A stretch of DNA of 64,000 nucleotides from CAWEPK01 sp963835595 (GTDB taxonomy: Bacteria; Desulfobacterota; Syntrophorhabdia; Syntrophorhabdales; WCHB1-27). The stretch is taken from positions 1,302,001-1,366,000 of the forward strand of contig CAWIGL010000002.1 of NCBI GenBank assembly GCA_963835595.1. Direction: 5' to 3'. Positions 1 to 7,938 of this stretch are shown in pieces. Position 1 is the first letter of the stretch, and the number at the start of each line of letters is the position of its first letter. The notes beneath the pieces are model-generated. The model was given only the letters and a program-made list of their open reading frames with translations, ran no database searches and was not told the origin of the DNA. The position numbers were made by a program, and so were the translations under genes.

Positions 1-651
1 CTCTACGCAGGCCCGAATGCGGAAAGGGTGGACAGGGGCAATCCCCATCGCCCTCGCTATCCTGTCGGCCGTCTTGAAGCCTATGCCCTTCACCTTCGTC
101 ATCACGAAGGGGTTTTCTTCGATCCGCACGATCAGGTCGGACTCGTCCTTCAGCTCCCGGTAGACGCGCTGGACGAGGGCCGGCGTAGCGCCGAGCGGCA
201 TGAGGAACTTGGAGAGGACCTTCAGCTCCTTGAACTTGTGCCAGTTGGACTCGATCTTTTGCAGCTTCTTCTCTTTGATCCCCTTTACCTGGAGCAGCTT
301 TTCCGGCTCGTTGTCGAGCACCTGTTCCAGCGCCTCCTCGCCCATCGACTCGATGAGCGTGGCTGCGAGGTTCTTCCCAAACCCTTTAACCATCCGCGTC
401 AGGAAATAGAAGATCTCGTTTTCGAGGACGGTCAGCTCCTCGAAAACGAACTGGAGGCCGTAAGACCTGTGCTTCTTCCACTCGCCGACCGCCTTCACGC
501 GCGCCCCTTCGAGGGAGGCCGAGGGGTCGTGGTAGACGCCGCAGAGCGTCGTGTTCTTGTCGAGCTTGAGCACCATGTAGCCGGTCTGGGCGTTCCTGTA
601 CGTGACGCTCCTTATCGTGCCGGTTATCTCGGTGGTCCTGTTGTCTGCCAT
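1..651 (-). CDS. recD2: RecD2-type DNA helicase, N-terminal part (runs off the window)
   Basis: This is the first 217 codons of a RecD2/TraA-type 5'-3' superfamily 1 helicase; the family is about 720-750 residues, so the motor domains lie outside the window. The ATG at 651 begins MADNRTTEITG. The visible part matches the N-terminal region of RecD2: a beta-rich first 90 residues, followed by helix-hairpin-helix-like repeats (VKGFGKN, VKGIKEKK, VKGIGFKTAD). It is transcribed away from rtcB, and the 221-bp gap between them holds the rtcB promoter. RecD2 proteins act in recombination and repair without RecBC. No frame break is seen in this part. Confidence 0.85.
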   Translation of the reverse strand, partial: MADNRTTEITGTIRSVTYRNAQTGYMVLKLDKNTTLCGVYHDPSASLEGARVKAVGEWKKHRSYGLQFVFEELTVLENEIFYFLTRMVKGFGKNLAATLIESMGEEALEQVLDNEPEKLLQVKGIKEKKLQKIESNWHKFKELKVLSKFLMPLGATPALVQRVYRELKDESDLIVRIEENPFVMTKVKGIGFKTADRIARAMGIAPVHPFRIRACVE

Positions 652-780
652 TTCTCTCTGCCTGTCCGCCCCTCTTTTTCCGAAAGCGGCCGCGCTTTTC
701 GTACGCGCCTCCAATAATATTCCACATAAAGGGCCGCAAGACAAGAAAGGCGGCGGACCCTGCTCCGCCTTCGGGCGCAC

Positions 781-808
781 TTGACACTGCGTGAAACTGC
801 TTTATATT
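781..808 (+). promoter_or_regulatory. Sigma-70-type promoter for rtcB-archease
   Basis: A perfect -35 box TTGACA at 781-786 and a -10 box TATATT at 803-808 are separated by 16 bp. Transcription would start near 815, leaving a 5' leader of about 58 nt before rtcB. Confidence 0.6.
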
Positions 809-872
809 CCCAACATTTTTCCCCCATGATGCCCATTCTATGAGAAAATAATAGCAGGAGGAGGTGAGTCCG

Positions 873-2330
873 GTGGCGATGCCGCAGAGGTTGCAGCGGA
901 TATCGGAGACCGTATGGGAGCTGCCTGTCGCGTACAAGGCGGGGATGCGCGTGCCTGCCCGCGTCTACGGCACGGAGAAGCTCATCAGGGAGATGGACGA
1001 TGCAGTCTACGACCAGGTAACCAACGTCGCCATGCTGCCCGGCGTCGTGCGCTACGCCCTCTGTATGCCGGACGGTCATTCCGGGTACGGGTTCCCTATC
1101 GGTGGGGTGGCTGCGATGGACATCGGGAAGGGGGGCGTCATCTCGCCGGGGGGCATCGGCTTCGACATCAACTGCGGCATGAGGCTCATCAGGACGGACC
1201 TCGACTACGAAGAGGTGAAGCCCAGGCTGAAAGAGCTCGTTGACGCACTCTTTTCGGCCGTGCCCTCCGGCGTGGGGAGCACCGGCTTTTTGAAGCTGAC
1301 GAGGAAGGAGTTCCGCAGCGTAATCGAGGAGGGGGCCGGGTGGTGCGTCCGCAACGGCTACGGCTGGAACGAGGACCTGGAGCTGACGGAGGATGCGGGC
1401 TGCGCCCCCGGCGCGGACGCCTCGACCGTCAGTGAGAAGGCGATAGACCGGGGCTTCCACCAGATAGGCACGCTCGGCTCGGGCAACCACTACCTGGAGG
1501 TGCAGGTCGTCCACGAGCGCCACGTCTTCGACGCGGACCTCGCGGCGGCCTTCGGGCTTGCGCCCGGGCGGGTGGTCGTCATGTTCCACTGCGGCAGCAG
1601 GGGCTTCGGCCACCAGGTGGCGACCGATTACCTCCGAGCCTTCCTGAACGTCATGGAGGCCAAATACGCCATCCGCGTCCCGGACCGCGAGCTTGCCTGC
1701 GCCCCCTTCGATTCTCCTGAAGGGCGCGACTATTTCTCCGCCATGAAGTGCGCCCTCAACATGTCGTACGCGAACCGCCAGATGATCCTTCACCGCGTCA
1801 GGGAGGTCTTCTCCCGCGTCTTCGGGAAGCCGGCGGAAAGGCTGGGCGTCAGGATGGTCTACGACGTGGCGCACAATACGGCCAAGCTGGAGCGCCACCT
1901 GGTAGACGGCAGGGAGAAGCAGCTCCTCGTCCACAGGAAGGGGGCTACCAGGGCCTTCGGACCCGGCATGGCGGAGATACCGGAGCGCTACAAGAAGATC
2001 GGCCAGCCGGTCATCATCGGGGGCAGCATGGAGACAGGCTCTTATCTTCTCGTCGGGGCTGAAGGCGGCCGTGAGACGTTCTACAGCGCGCCCCATGGGA
2101 GCGGGCGCACGATGAGCCGCACAGCGGCCCGCAAGCAGTGGAGGGGAAAGGACCTGCAGCGCGAGATGGAGGCGCGGGGGATCTATGTGCGCACCGCCTC
2201 CTGGTCGGGCCTAGCGGAAGAGGCAGGCGCGGCTTACAAGAATATCGACGAAGTGGCGGAGGCGGCCGATCTCGCAGGGATTGCCGGAAGGGTCGTCCGG
2301 TTCATCCCCATAGGCAACGTGAAAGGATAG
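873..2330 (+). CDS. rtcB: RNA-splicing ligase RtcB
   Basis: RtcB joins RNA 2',3'-cyclic phosphate or 3'-phosphate ends to 5'-OH ends using GTP and Mn2+. The 485-residue protein has the whole family pattern: FDINCG (metal-binding Cys near residue 101), GTLGSGNHYLE, FHCGSRGFGH, YDVAHN and HGSGR, whose His at about residue 408 is the expected guanylated nucleophile. The length is like that of the archaeal-type enzymes. Three starts are possible (GTG 864, GTG 873, ATG 879). GTG 873 is preferred because it lies about 7 nt after the AGGAGGT ribosome-binding site. The next gene encodes archease, the known RtcB activator, so the two form a repair or tRNA-splicing-like operon. Confidence 0.93.
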   Translation: MAMPQRLQRISETVWELPVAYKAGMRVPARVYGTEKLIREMDDAVYDQVTNVAMLPGVVRYALCMPDGHSGYGFPIGGVAAMDIGKGGVISPGGIGFDINCGMRLIRTDLDYEEVKPRLKELVDALFSAVPSGVGSTGFLKLTRKEFRSVIEEGAGWCVRNGYGWNEDLELTEDAGCAPGADASTVSEKAIDRGFHQIGTLGSGNHYLEVQVVHERHVFDADLAAAFGLAPGRVVVMFHCGSRGFGHQVATDYLRAFLNVMEAKYAIRVPDRELACAPFDSPEGRDYFSAMKCALNMSYANRQMILHRVREVFSRVFGKPAERLGVRMVYDVAHNTAKLERHLVDGREKQLLVHRKGATRAFGPGMAEIPERYKKIGQPVIIGGSMETGSYLLVGAEGGRETFYSAPHGSGRTMSRTAARKQWRGKDLQREMEARGIYVRTASWSGLAEEAGAAYKNIDEVAEAADLAGIAGRVVRFIPIGNVKG

Positions 2331-2353
2331 GCGAAGGCGGCAAGGAGGCGGCC

Positions 2354-2839
2354 TTGCGCGCCCCTGGCCGCCACAGCCCGCCGCAGCGCGCCGAACGGAA
2401 AGGAGAGGTCCTGTATCGTTATCTCGAAGATATCGCGACTGCCGATATCGCCTTCGAGGCGGAGGGCGAGACCTTAGAGGAGACGCTGATCGCAGCCTCG
2501 GAGGCCGCCATGAACGTGATGGTCGAAGACCTCGCAACCATTGCGCCCCGCGAGCGAAGGACGATCGAGATAGAAGGCCGGGCGCCCGACATGCTCCTTT
2601 TTGACCTGCTTCAGGAGCTGGTATATTATAAGGACGCACAGCAGCTCCTATTGAGGATCGAAAAGCTCGCCTTAGCGGAGGAAGGCGGCGTCTACCGCCT
2701 CCGGGCGGACGCGGCGGGTGAGAAGCTCGACCCGGCTAGGCACGAGCAGCGCGCAGACGTCAAGGCGGTGACGCTCCACCGCCTCCGCCTGGAAAAGACC
2801 GGCCGTGGCTGGAAGGCGCTCGTTATACTCGATATCTGA
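2354..2839 (+). CDS. Archease, activator of RtcB
   Basis: Archease is a small protein that speeds RtcB guanylylation and turnover. The frame from about 2414 reads YRYLEDIATADIAFEAEG, the usual archease N-terminal pattern, and continues with the conserved LLFDLLQELVYYKD segment and an ALVILDI end. No ATG fits. TTG at 2354 has a perfect AAGGAGG six bases upstream, so I start there (161 residues). The family is nearer 140 residues, so the first 18 residues may be untranslated, with CTG at 2411 as the alternative start. It lies 23 bp after rtcB and is surely co-transcribed with it. Confidence 0.85.
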   Translation: MRAPGRHSPPQRAERKGEVLYRYLEDIATADIAFEAEGETLEETLIAASEAAMNVMVEDLATIAPRERRTIEIEGRAPDMLLFDLLQELVYYKDAQQLLLRIEKLALAEEGGVYRLRADAAGEKLDPARHEQRADVKAVTLHRLRLEKTGRGWKALVILDI

Positions 2840-2845
2840 TGATTG

Positions 2846-2980
2846 GGGCTCAGCGCCCCCTCCACCGGCAAAGCCGGATGGAGCCTTCCCCCTCAGACAG
2901 ACAAAAAACTGCCGATGGCTCAGCGCCCCCTCCACCGGCATCAGCCGGATCGGGGCACCCGCTTGCGGGTCGTCCCCGCT
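2846..2980. repeat. Tandem hairpin repeats downstream of archease
   Basis: A 24-base segment (GGCTCAGCGCCCCC followed by TCCACCGGCA) occurs at 2847-2870 and again at 2917-2940. In the first copy CTCCACCGGC pairs with GCCGG-A-TGGAG across a three-base loop. After the second copy a nested stem follows, ACCCGC-TT-GCGGGT at 2957-2970 enclosed by CGGGG/CCCCG. The block fills the space between two convergent genes and may end transcription from both sides. A sequence with similar parts occurs at 35491-35590. Confidence 0.7.
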
Positions 2981-3032
2981 CACGAAAAGCGTTCAGCGGC
3001 TTTCAAACGGGGACGGGTTGTTTCTTGCGGTT

Positions 3033-3674
3033 TTAGCCGCGCCGGTCTTCCGATGCGGCGTCTTTTGGAAAACGCTTCCTGAGCTGCCTTCTGATCTCCG
3101 CCGCAGTGTTGGAAAGCCGGCGCGAGTCGTAAGACGCCGGGAAGCAGCTCCGCCTGATGTCCTCGAATGCCTCTATGCACCTGTTGAGGGACCTCATGGC
3201 CACACCGGCAGAATCGACCGCGTCTTCCGACATGCCGCTGTAGTCGGAGGCGACCGCCCTGCGCGTCTTGACGGAGACCATCCTGTGATACCAGACGAGG
3301 TCCTCGAAGGCCGTCTTGTGCACCGGCTTCACGAAAGGCTCGACGGTCTTCAGGAAGGCGTGCGTCTTGGCGGTAAAGGCCTGGGCGAGGCGGTATAACG
3401 CGTCGTCGTCTACGGAGCGTTTATCGAGGCTGCCGAAGCCCGCGCCTTCGTCCGTCTCGATCGTGAGGACCGCAGCTATCGCCTTCAATACCTCCATCGT
3501 CTCGTCGAGGGATTCCTTCACGTCTTCGATGGAGGCGTCGTGCAGACTGTCGTGCTTGCCCTTCATCCGTCTGGACAGGGCCTTGCTCCGCAGCAGTGCG
3601 TAGATCTGGCAGCGGCCCGTCTCCCCGCACCGGTCGCAAAGATAGTCGCACGCGTTGAACGGCGCCCTTCTCAT
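3033..3674 (-). CDS. Hypothetical protein with N-terminal cysteine cluster
   Basis: I do not recognise the family. From ATG 3674 the 213-residue protein begins MRRAPFNACDYLCDRCGETGRC, a C-x3-C-x2-C-x5-C cluster suited to zinc or an Fe-S centre. The rest is mostly alpha-helical and acidic/basic mixed, with SIEDVKESLDETMEVLKAIAAV and a long C-terminal helix ending in RRQLRKRFPK. There is no signal peptide or membrane segment. A longer reading from TTG 3725 is open, but that region has no Shine-Dalgarno. A soluble metal-binding or regulatory protein is the most that can be inferred. Confidence 0.6.
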   Translation of the reverse strand: MRRAPFNACDYLCDRCGETGRCQIYALLRSKALSRRMKGKHDSLHDASIEDVKESLDETMEVLKAIAAVLTIETDEGAGFGSLDKRSVDDDALYRLAQAFTAKTHAFLKTVEPFVKPVHKTAFEDLVWYHRMVSVKTRRAVASDYSGMSEDAVDSAGVAMRSLNRCIEAFEDIRRSCFPASYDSRRLSNTAAEIRRQLRKRFPKDAASEDRRG

Positions 3675-3909
3675 CCCGCATCCGCCTGCTTCTCGAAAAT
3701 CCTCATGGCACTTATATTTACCCAATTTGAATCGATTTGCAAGGGTATTTCAAAAAAAAATTGACAAACGTCCCAGGCCGCGCCCGGCGCGGACGTATAT
3801 CAGGGCTATCGCGACAGCCCATAGCGGGCCGTCGGGGACGCGGCTGCCGGTAGGCGTTCGCCCCCGCGCCAGGGACTGGCGGCTAGAGTGCTTTTGCCTG
3901 TTCTTCTTC

Positions 3910-4476
3910 TTAGAGAAGGCTGTAGGGCATGGCCCTTTTCGCCCACTCGCTTTCAGGGTGCTCCCGCTTCAGTTGCTCGAAGGCCTCCTTGAGAGGCTCC
4001 GGCTTGTGCGTCTCCTTGAAGCGGACGACGCCGTGCAGGTAGATCGCTTCCGGCGCGGCCGCGCTCTGCGGGTAGCCGTGGAGGACCTTCTCCAGGTCGG
4101 CGTCGGCCTGCTCCAGCTCGTCCCGGTCGAAATTCACCTTCGCTGCCCCGAGGAGCAGGTTGGGGATAAACTCTTCAGGAGGCAGGAAGCCGACTATCCG
4201 GTGGTGCTCCTTGCCGTTTTCGTCGAGCATGAGGATCGTCGGCGTCCACTTCACGTTGTACATGGAGGAGTAAGGCTGGGCGTCGTAGAGGAGCTGAACG
4301 GGTATCGTCCTGTTGTTGATGAATTCCGCAACGCGGCCGTCAGGGTACGTAACTGCACCCATCTGCTTGCAGCCTATTCAGTTGGGATTGAAGAAATCGA
4401 GCAATACAGGCTTGTTTTCGGATTTAGCCAGGGCGAGCGCGGATTCCACGTCCCCGATCCATTTCACATCTGCCAT
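3910..4476 (-). CDS. Thioredoxin-like selenoprotein (UxxC), TGA at 4378-4380 read as Sec
   Basis: The frame starts at ATG 4476, six bases after GGAGG, and runs to TAA at 3910 with one interruption, TGA at 4380-4378 (codon 33). Reading that codon as Sec gives VLLDFFNPN-U-IGCKQM, a thioredoxin-fold active site with U in place of the first Cys of CxxC. The rest fits the fold: a conserved cis-proline region (WTPTILMLDENGKE) near residues 78-91, then a helical TPR-like C-terminus from about residue 115. The product would be 188 residues, cytoplasmic (no signal peptide), and probably a thiol/peroxide reductase. A stem-loop fitting a bacterial SECIS lies 17 nt after the TGA. An automatic call would give only the 150-residue piece from 4362, which lacks the active site. 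A nonsense mutation is the alternative. Confidence 0.8.
4343..4360 (-). promoter_or_regulatory. Candidate bacterial SECIS hairpin
   Basis: On the coding strand, bases 18-35 after the TGA read GGGTGC-AGTTAC-GTACCC: a 6-bp stem (one G-U pair) closed by a 6-nt loop starting AG. The loop begins 23 nt after the TGA. Known bacterial SECIS elements put the apical loop roughly 16-37 nt from UGA with a G among its first two bases, and the E. coli fdhF upper stem-loop is very similar in layout. This is what SelB would bind to deliver Sec-tRNA. Confidence 0.65.
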
Positions 4477-4629
4477 GTGATCCTCCTTATCTCGATCGGT
4501 CTACGTCTTCGTACTGTTAAATATAAGGTCCGACTCCGGCCGGCGGCAAGAGAGAAGGCACTCGGGCCTTCTTCGGATGGCGCTGCGGCATCGACAGGCC
4601 TATAATTATGGTACACTGTGGGGCCGAGA

Positions 4630-4954
4630 ATGGCCGTGCGCAGGAAGCCCAAAGAAGCCGTCGTGCCGGAGGAGAGGTACGGACGATCCGAAAGAGGATC
4701 GCCGCCCTTCTGCGGAGGGGCCGCTTACCGCCAGGCAGATATCGGCCGAGCTGAGGATACCGGAAAAGGACGTCTACGACCACCTGGAGCACATCCGCAA
4801 GACGATGGAGAAGGGCGATTCCAGGCTGGCGGTCGTTCCTGCGCGGTGCGAGAGGTGCGGGTTCGTCTTCCGCAAGAGGGTCCGGCTGAAAAAACCGGGC
4901 AAGTGCCCCCTTTGCAGGGGCGAAATCGGTTCAGGACCCCGTCTTTTCCGTTGA
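4630..4954 (+). pseudogene. HTH / zinc-ribbon transcriptional regulator, frame broken twice
   Basis: The gene starts at ATG 4630 (MAVRRKPKEAVVPEERY), changes frame at about 4682 (TIRKRIAALLR) and again at about 4720 (PLTARQISAELRIPEKDVYDHLEHIRK), then ends with a zinc ribbon CERCGF-x14-CPLCRGEIG. It is a short predicted regulator made of a winged helix plus a C-terminal zinc ribbon. Each break is repaired by adding one G to an existing G run (GG to GGG, GGGG to GGGGG), so a homopolymer miscall is more likely than real decay. A TATAAT box at 4601-4606 lies just upstream. Target genes are unknown. Confidence 0.6.
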
Positions 4955-5038
4955 AAAGCAACAGCGATAGCGAAGGCCGGCCCTTTTGTGCGCCGCTGCT
5001 TCCTTCTCACCCGTCCGGACGGGGCGCCCGCGCGGCCT

Positions 5039-5608
5039 TTAAGGCCTCTTGGGCCGCCGGCTTCTTATGAAGTACCACGTCCAGCCCAGGACCCATACGA
5101 TAATGATCGCGAGCATGACGTAGTGCTCCGCCCTTTTGACGTCGGCGATCAGGGCGTCGAAGACGACGCCGAAGAGAAAGCCGAACAGCCCCATTACAAC
5201 CGACCAGACGAAGGCCCCTATGAGGTTGAGAGTGACGAACTGCGAGATCTTGACGTCGCTCATCATGCCGAGGGCAAACGGCGTGACCGTCCGGAGGCCG
5301 TAAAGGAAGCGGAAGCCGAGGATGATAAGCCGGTGGTAGCGCTCCAGCAGGCGCTGCACCTTTCCGACCCTTACCTGCCACGAAGGGTGTTTTCCCAAGA
5401 AAACCCTGCCCTTGAAGCGGCCCAGGAAGAAGTAGCACTCGTCTCCGGCGACGGCCCCTAAAAAAGCGGTCAGGATGACCCACGGGACGTCGAGATAGCC
5501 CTGGTGCGCCGCAAACGAGGCGGCGATGAGAACGGTCTCCCCCTCGAAGAAGACCCCGATGAAGAGCGCGAGGTAGCCGTAGTGTTGGATGAAGGCGTCT
5601 GCCGACAT
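5039..5608 (-). CDS. DedA family membrane protein
   Basis: DedA/VTT proteins are inner-membrane proteins thought to flip or transport phospholipids, including undecaprenyl-phosphate carriers. The 189-residue sequence has the typical order: an N-terminal re-entrant segment with FFEGETVLIAASFAA, the conserved GDECYFFLGR motif, a central loop with FRFLYGLRTVTPFALGM, and two C-terminal transmembrane helices ending in a basic tail (RSRRPKRP). The length is normal. It faces the IS element 90 bp upstream of its start and has no obvious operon partner. Confidence 0.9.
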   Translation of the reverse strand: MSADAFIQHYGYLALFIGVFFEGETVLIAASFAAHQGYLDVPWVILTAFLGAVAGDECYFFLGRFKGRVFLGKHPSWQVRVGKVQRLLERYHRLIILGFRFLYGLRTVTPFALGMMSDVKISQFVTLNLIGAFVWSVVMGLFGFLFGVVFDALIADVKRAEHYVMLAIIIVWVLGWTWYFIRSRRPKRP

Positions 5609-5696
5609 GGGGGTGAAAAAATATAAGCCGAAGCGAAGTCCCTGTCAAACAGTCGGGCAGCGCGCATATCGCAATCGGGTGTCCCGGTCGCCTTAG

Positions 5697-6583
5697 AGCT
5701 TATCCGTAATTAACTTGATTTAAATTCATAGCCATACTACACTTTAGCGAGGAGGTGGGTATGGCAAAGATCCGCTCATGGGAAGTGTCCGACGAGTTCT
5801 GGAAACGTGTCGCACCTTTTATTCCGAAACGGGAGCGAGAATCTGGTAAGGCATTCAAAAGGAAGCCCGGCGGCGGCCGTAAAGCTATGTCCCAGCGGCG
5901 CGTATTCGAAGGCATCGTCTTTGTGCTGAGAACCGGATGCCAGTGGAAGTCACTGCCCAGAGAACGGTTCGGAAGCGCAAGCTCCATACACAAGTACTTC
6001 CGGCAATGGCTGAAGGGAGGTTTCTTCCTTGCCCTCTGGCGCGCCGGTCTCGCCGAGTACGATGATATGGAGGGGATCGCCTGGAAGTGGCAGAGCATGG
6101 ATGGGGCCATCATCAAAGCGCCTCTGGCGCAAGAGGCAGCCGGTCCGAACCCGACAGACAGGGGGAAAAAAAGGAAGCAAGAGACACCTCCTGGTGGACG
6201 GACGTGGCGTCCCGCTGTCGCTGATCGTAACAGGGGCCAATCGACATGACGCAAGCCAGCTTACCGCAGTGCTCGATGCCGTCGTTATTCCCCTTCCGAA
6301 GAGACAACGATTCTTATACGCAGATAAGGGATACGATGGCGAACAGGCTCGCGAGCAGATCCGCATCAGGGGCTACGCTCCGAGGGTCTCACGAAAGAAG
6401 CGTAAACGCGGGCGTCCTCCCAAGAACCGGCGTTGGGTTGTGGAAGCGGCGCACTCCTGGTTCAACAGGTTTCGTAAGCTTCTGGTCAGATATGAGAAGA
6501 TGTCCGAAAGCTACGAAGCTCTTGTTCATCTCGCGGCTGCGATTATTTGCTGGAGGAAGGTTGTTGCTATTTACGGATAAGTC
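5697..6583 (+). mobile_element. IS5-family (IS427-like group) insertion sequence
   Basis: The element is about 887 bp. Its ends carry the inverted repeat CTTATCCGTAA (left at 5699-5709, right end complementary at 6571-6581), and it is flanked by the direct repeat CTTAG (5692-5696 and 6584-6588). The right copy of the repeat contains the TAA stop codon (complement of 6585-6587) of the adjoining response regulator, so the insertion hit the last codon of that gene without altering its protein. Confidence 0.85.
5761..6580 (+). CDS. IS5-family DDE transposase, two frames joined at an A7 run
   Basis: Frame A (ATG 5761, preceded by GAGGAGG) carries the N-terminal helix region and the first catalytic Asp in QSMDGAIIKAPLA. 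Frame B carries GSKRHLLVDG, the second Asp in TGANRHDASQL and the Glu in RWVVEAAHSWFNRFRK. The switch lies in GGGGGAAAAAAAGG at 6161-6174. The expected NPTDRGKKGSKRHL is obtained by a +1 step there, or by one A fewer in the mRNA. Several IS5 groups express the transposase by recoding between two frames, so the split may be functional; a single-base error is also possible. All DDE residues are present. Confidence 0.8.
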
Positions 6584-6584
6584 C

Positions 6585-7937
6585 TTAGTCTTCCTTCGCT
6601 ATCCCCAGTTTCTTCATCTTGTAGCGTAACATCCTTTCGCTGATCCCTATCGCCTCGGCCGCCCTTGTCTGGACCCAGTTCGCTGTGACGAGGGCCTCCG
6701 TTATCATCCTCTTCTCCATCGACTCGACCACCTGCTTCATGCTCCCGTCCGCAGGCATCGCCTCCGCAGGGCCGAATATGGAAAGGTCTTCCCGAGTTAT
6801 ATATTCCCCCCTCGAAAGGACAACGGCCCGCTCGACGATGTTCTCAAGCTCCCGCACGTTGCCGGGGTAATCGTGCTTGATGAGGGCGTCCCGCGCCTCC
6901 CTCGAAAAGCCCTTTATCTGTTTTTTGTGCCTCTCGTTGAGCTTCTTAAGGAAGAAATCGAGAAGGAGGGGGATGTCATCCTTTCGTTCCCGGAGCGGAG
7001 GGATCTCGATCGTGACGATGTTCAGGCGGTAGAAGAGGTCTTCCCTGAATCGCCCCTGCTTCACCTCTTCCTCCAGGTTCTTGTTCGTGGCCGTTATGAT
7101 GCGCACATCGACCTTTATCGGATGGAGGCCGCCCAGCCTCTCTATCTCCCGCTCCTGGAGCACCCGGAGCAGCTTCGGCTGCAATGGAAGGGGCACGTCG
7201 CCGATCTCGTCGAGGAAGACCGTCCCCTTGTTGGCGACCTCGAACTTGCCGATCTTTTTCTGGTAGGCCCCCGTGAAGGCGCCCCTTTCGTAGCCGAAGA
7301 GCTCGCTTTCGAGGAGTGTCTCAGGGATGGCCGAGCAGTTTACCTTGACGAGGGGCTGGCCCTTTCTCTCGCTCAGCTCGTGTATGAGGTTGGCCACGAT
7401 CTCTTTTCCTACGCCGCTTTCCCCCTGCACCATGCAGGTGGAGTCCGTCTTGGCCACCCGGACGATGAGGCTGACGATCTCGTGCATCTTCTCGCTGGCG
7501 TAGACGATGTTCTCCGACTTCATCCTGTCCTTGAGGGCCTCTTTGAGCACGAGGTTCTCATGGATCAGGTGGAGGCGCTCTTCGACCTTCTTGATCTTGA
7601 AAAGGAGGTCGTCGAGGTCGATCGGCTTTGTCAGGTACTCGAATGCGCCCTCCTTAAGGGCAGTCACGGCGTTCTCGATGCTCCCGAAGGCCGTTATCAT
7701 GATGACCTGGATCTCCGGGTTCAGCTCCTTGAGCTTCTTGAGCACCGTCAGGCCGTCCATGCCGGGCAGCCTGTAATCGAGGAGGACTATCTCGAACGTG
7801 CGCTCCCTGACGAGCTGGAGCGCCCTCTCCCCGTCGCCCGCGCCTGTAGCCGCGTAGCCTTCTTTCTTTAGAAGACCTTCCAGCAGCACCCTCTGAGTCT
7901 CCTCGTCCTCCACTATCAAAATCCCCATTTTCTCCAT
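6585..7937 (-). CDS. Sigma-54-dependent response regulator (ZraR/NtrC type)
   Basis: The 450-residue protein has three domains. A receiver holds DEE and phospho-acceptor Asp54 in LLDYRLPGMDG. A sigma-54 AAA+ domain holds Walker A GESGVGKE, GAFTGA for contact with sigma-54, and Walker B FLDEIGD. A C-terminal Fis-type HTH holds TRAAEAIGISERMLRYK. It starts one base after the stop of the upstream kinase, so the two are translationally coupled. With the ZraP-like gene further upstream this forms a complete ZraPSR-like envelope-stress or metal-responsive system. The IS5-type element abuts its stop codon. Confidence 0.92.
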   Translation of the reverse strand: MEKMGILIVEDEETQRVLLEGLLKKEGYAATGAGDGERALQLVRERTFEIVLLDYRLPGMDGLTVLKKLKELNPEIQVIMITAFGSIENAVTALKEGAFEYLTKPIDLDDLLFKIKKVEERLHLIHENLVLKEALKDRMKSENIVYASEKMHEIVSLIVRVAKTDSTCMVQGESGVGKEIVANLIHELSERKGQPLVKVNCSAIPETLLESELFGYERGAFTGAYQKKIGKFEVANKGTVFLDEIGDVPLPLQPKLLRVLQEREIERLGGLHPIKVDVRIITATNKNLEEEVKQGRFREDLFYRLNIVTIEIPPLRERKDDIPLLLDFFLKKLNERHKKQIKGFSREARDALIKHDYPGNVRELENIVERAVVLSRGEYITREDLSIFGPAEAMPADGSMKQVVESMEKRMITEALVTANWVQTRAAEAIGISERMLRYKMKKLGIAKED

Positions 7938-7938
7938 G

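Noticed and set aside
624..2096. Minus-strand open frame of 490 codons opposite rtcB
   Set aside because: rtcB on the plus strand has every family motif; this frame has none and is a GC shadow.
2846..2980. Tandem repeats as a CRISPR array
   Set aside because: There are only two units, the intervening sequence is itself palindromic, and no cas genes are present.
3675..3725. Upstream TTG start (3725) for the Cys-cluster protein
   Set aside because: There is no ribosome-binding site before TTG 3725, and the added 17 residues are not needed for the Cys cluster.
3761..3795. TTGACA at 3761 as a plus-strand promoter
   Set aside because: The only TATA-like sequence (TATATC near 3796) is about 29 bp away, too far for a sigma-70 promoter, and no plus-strand gene follows.
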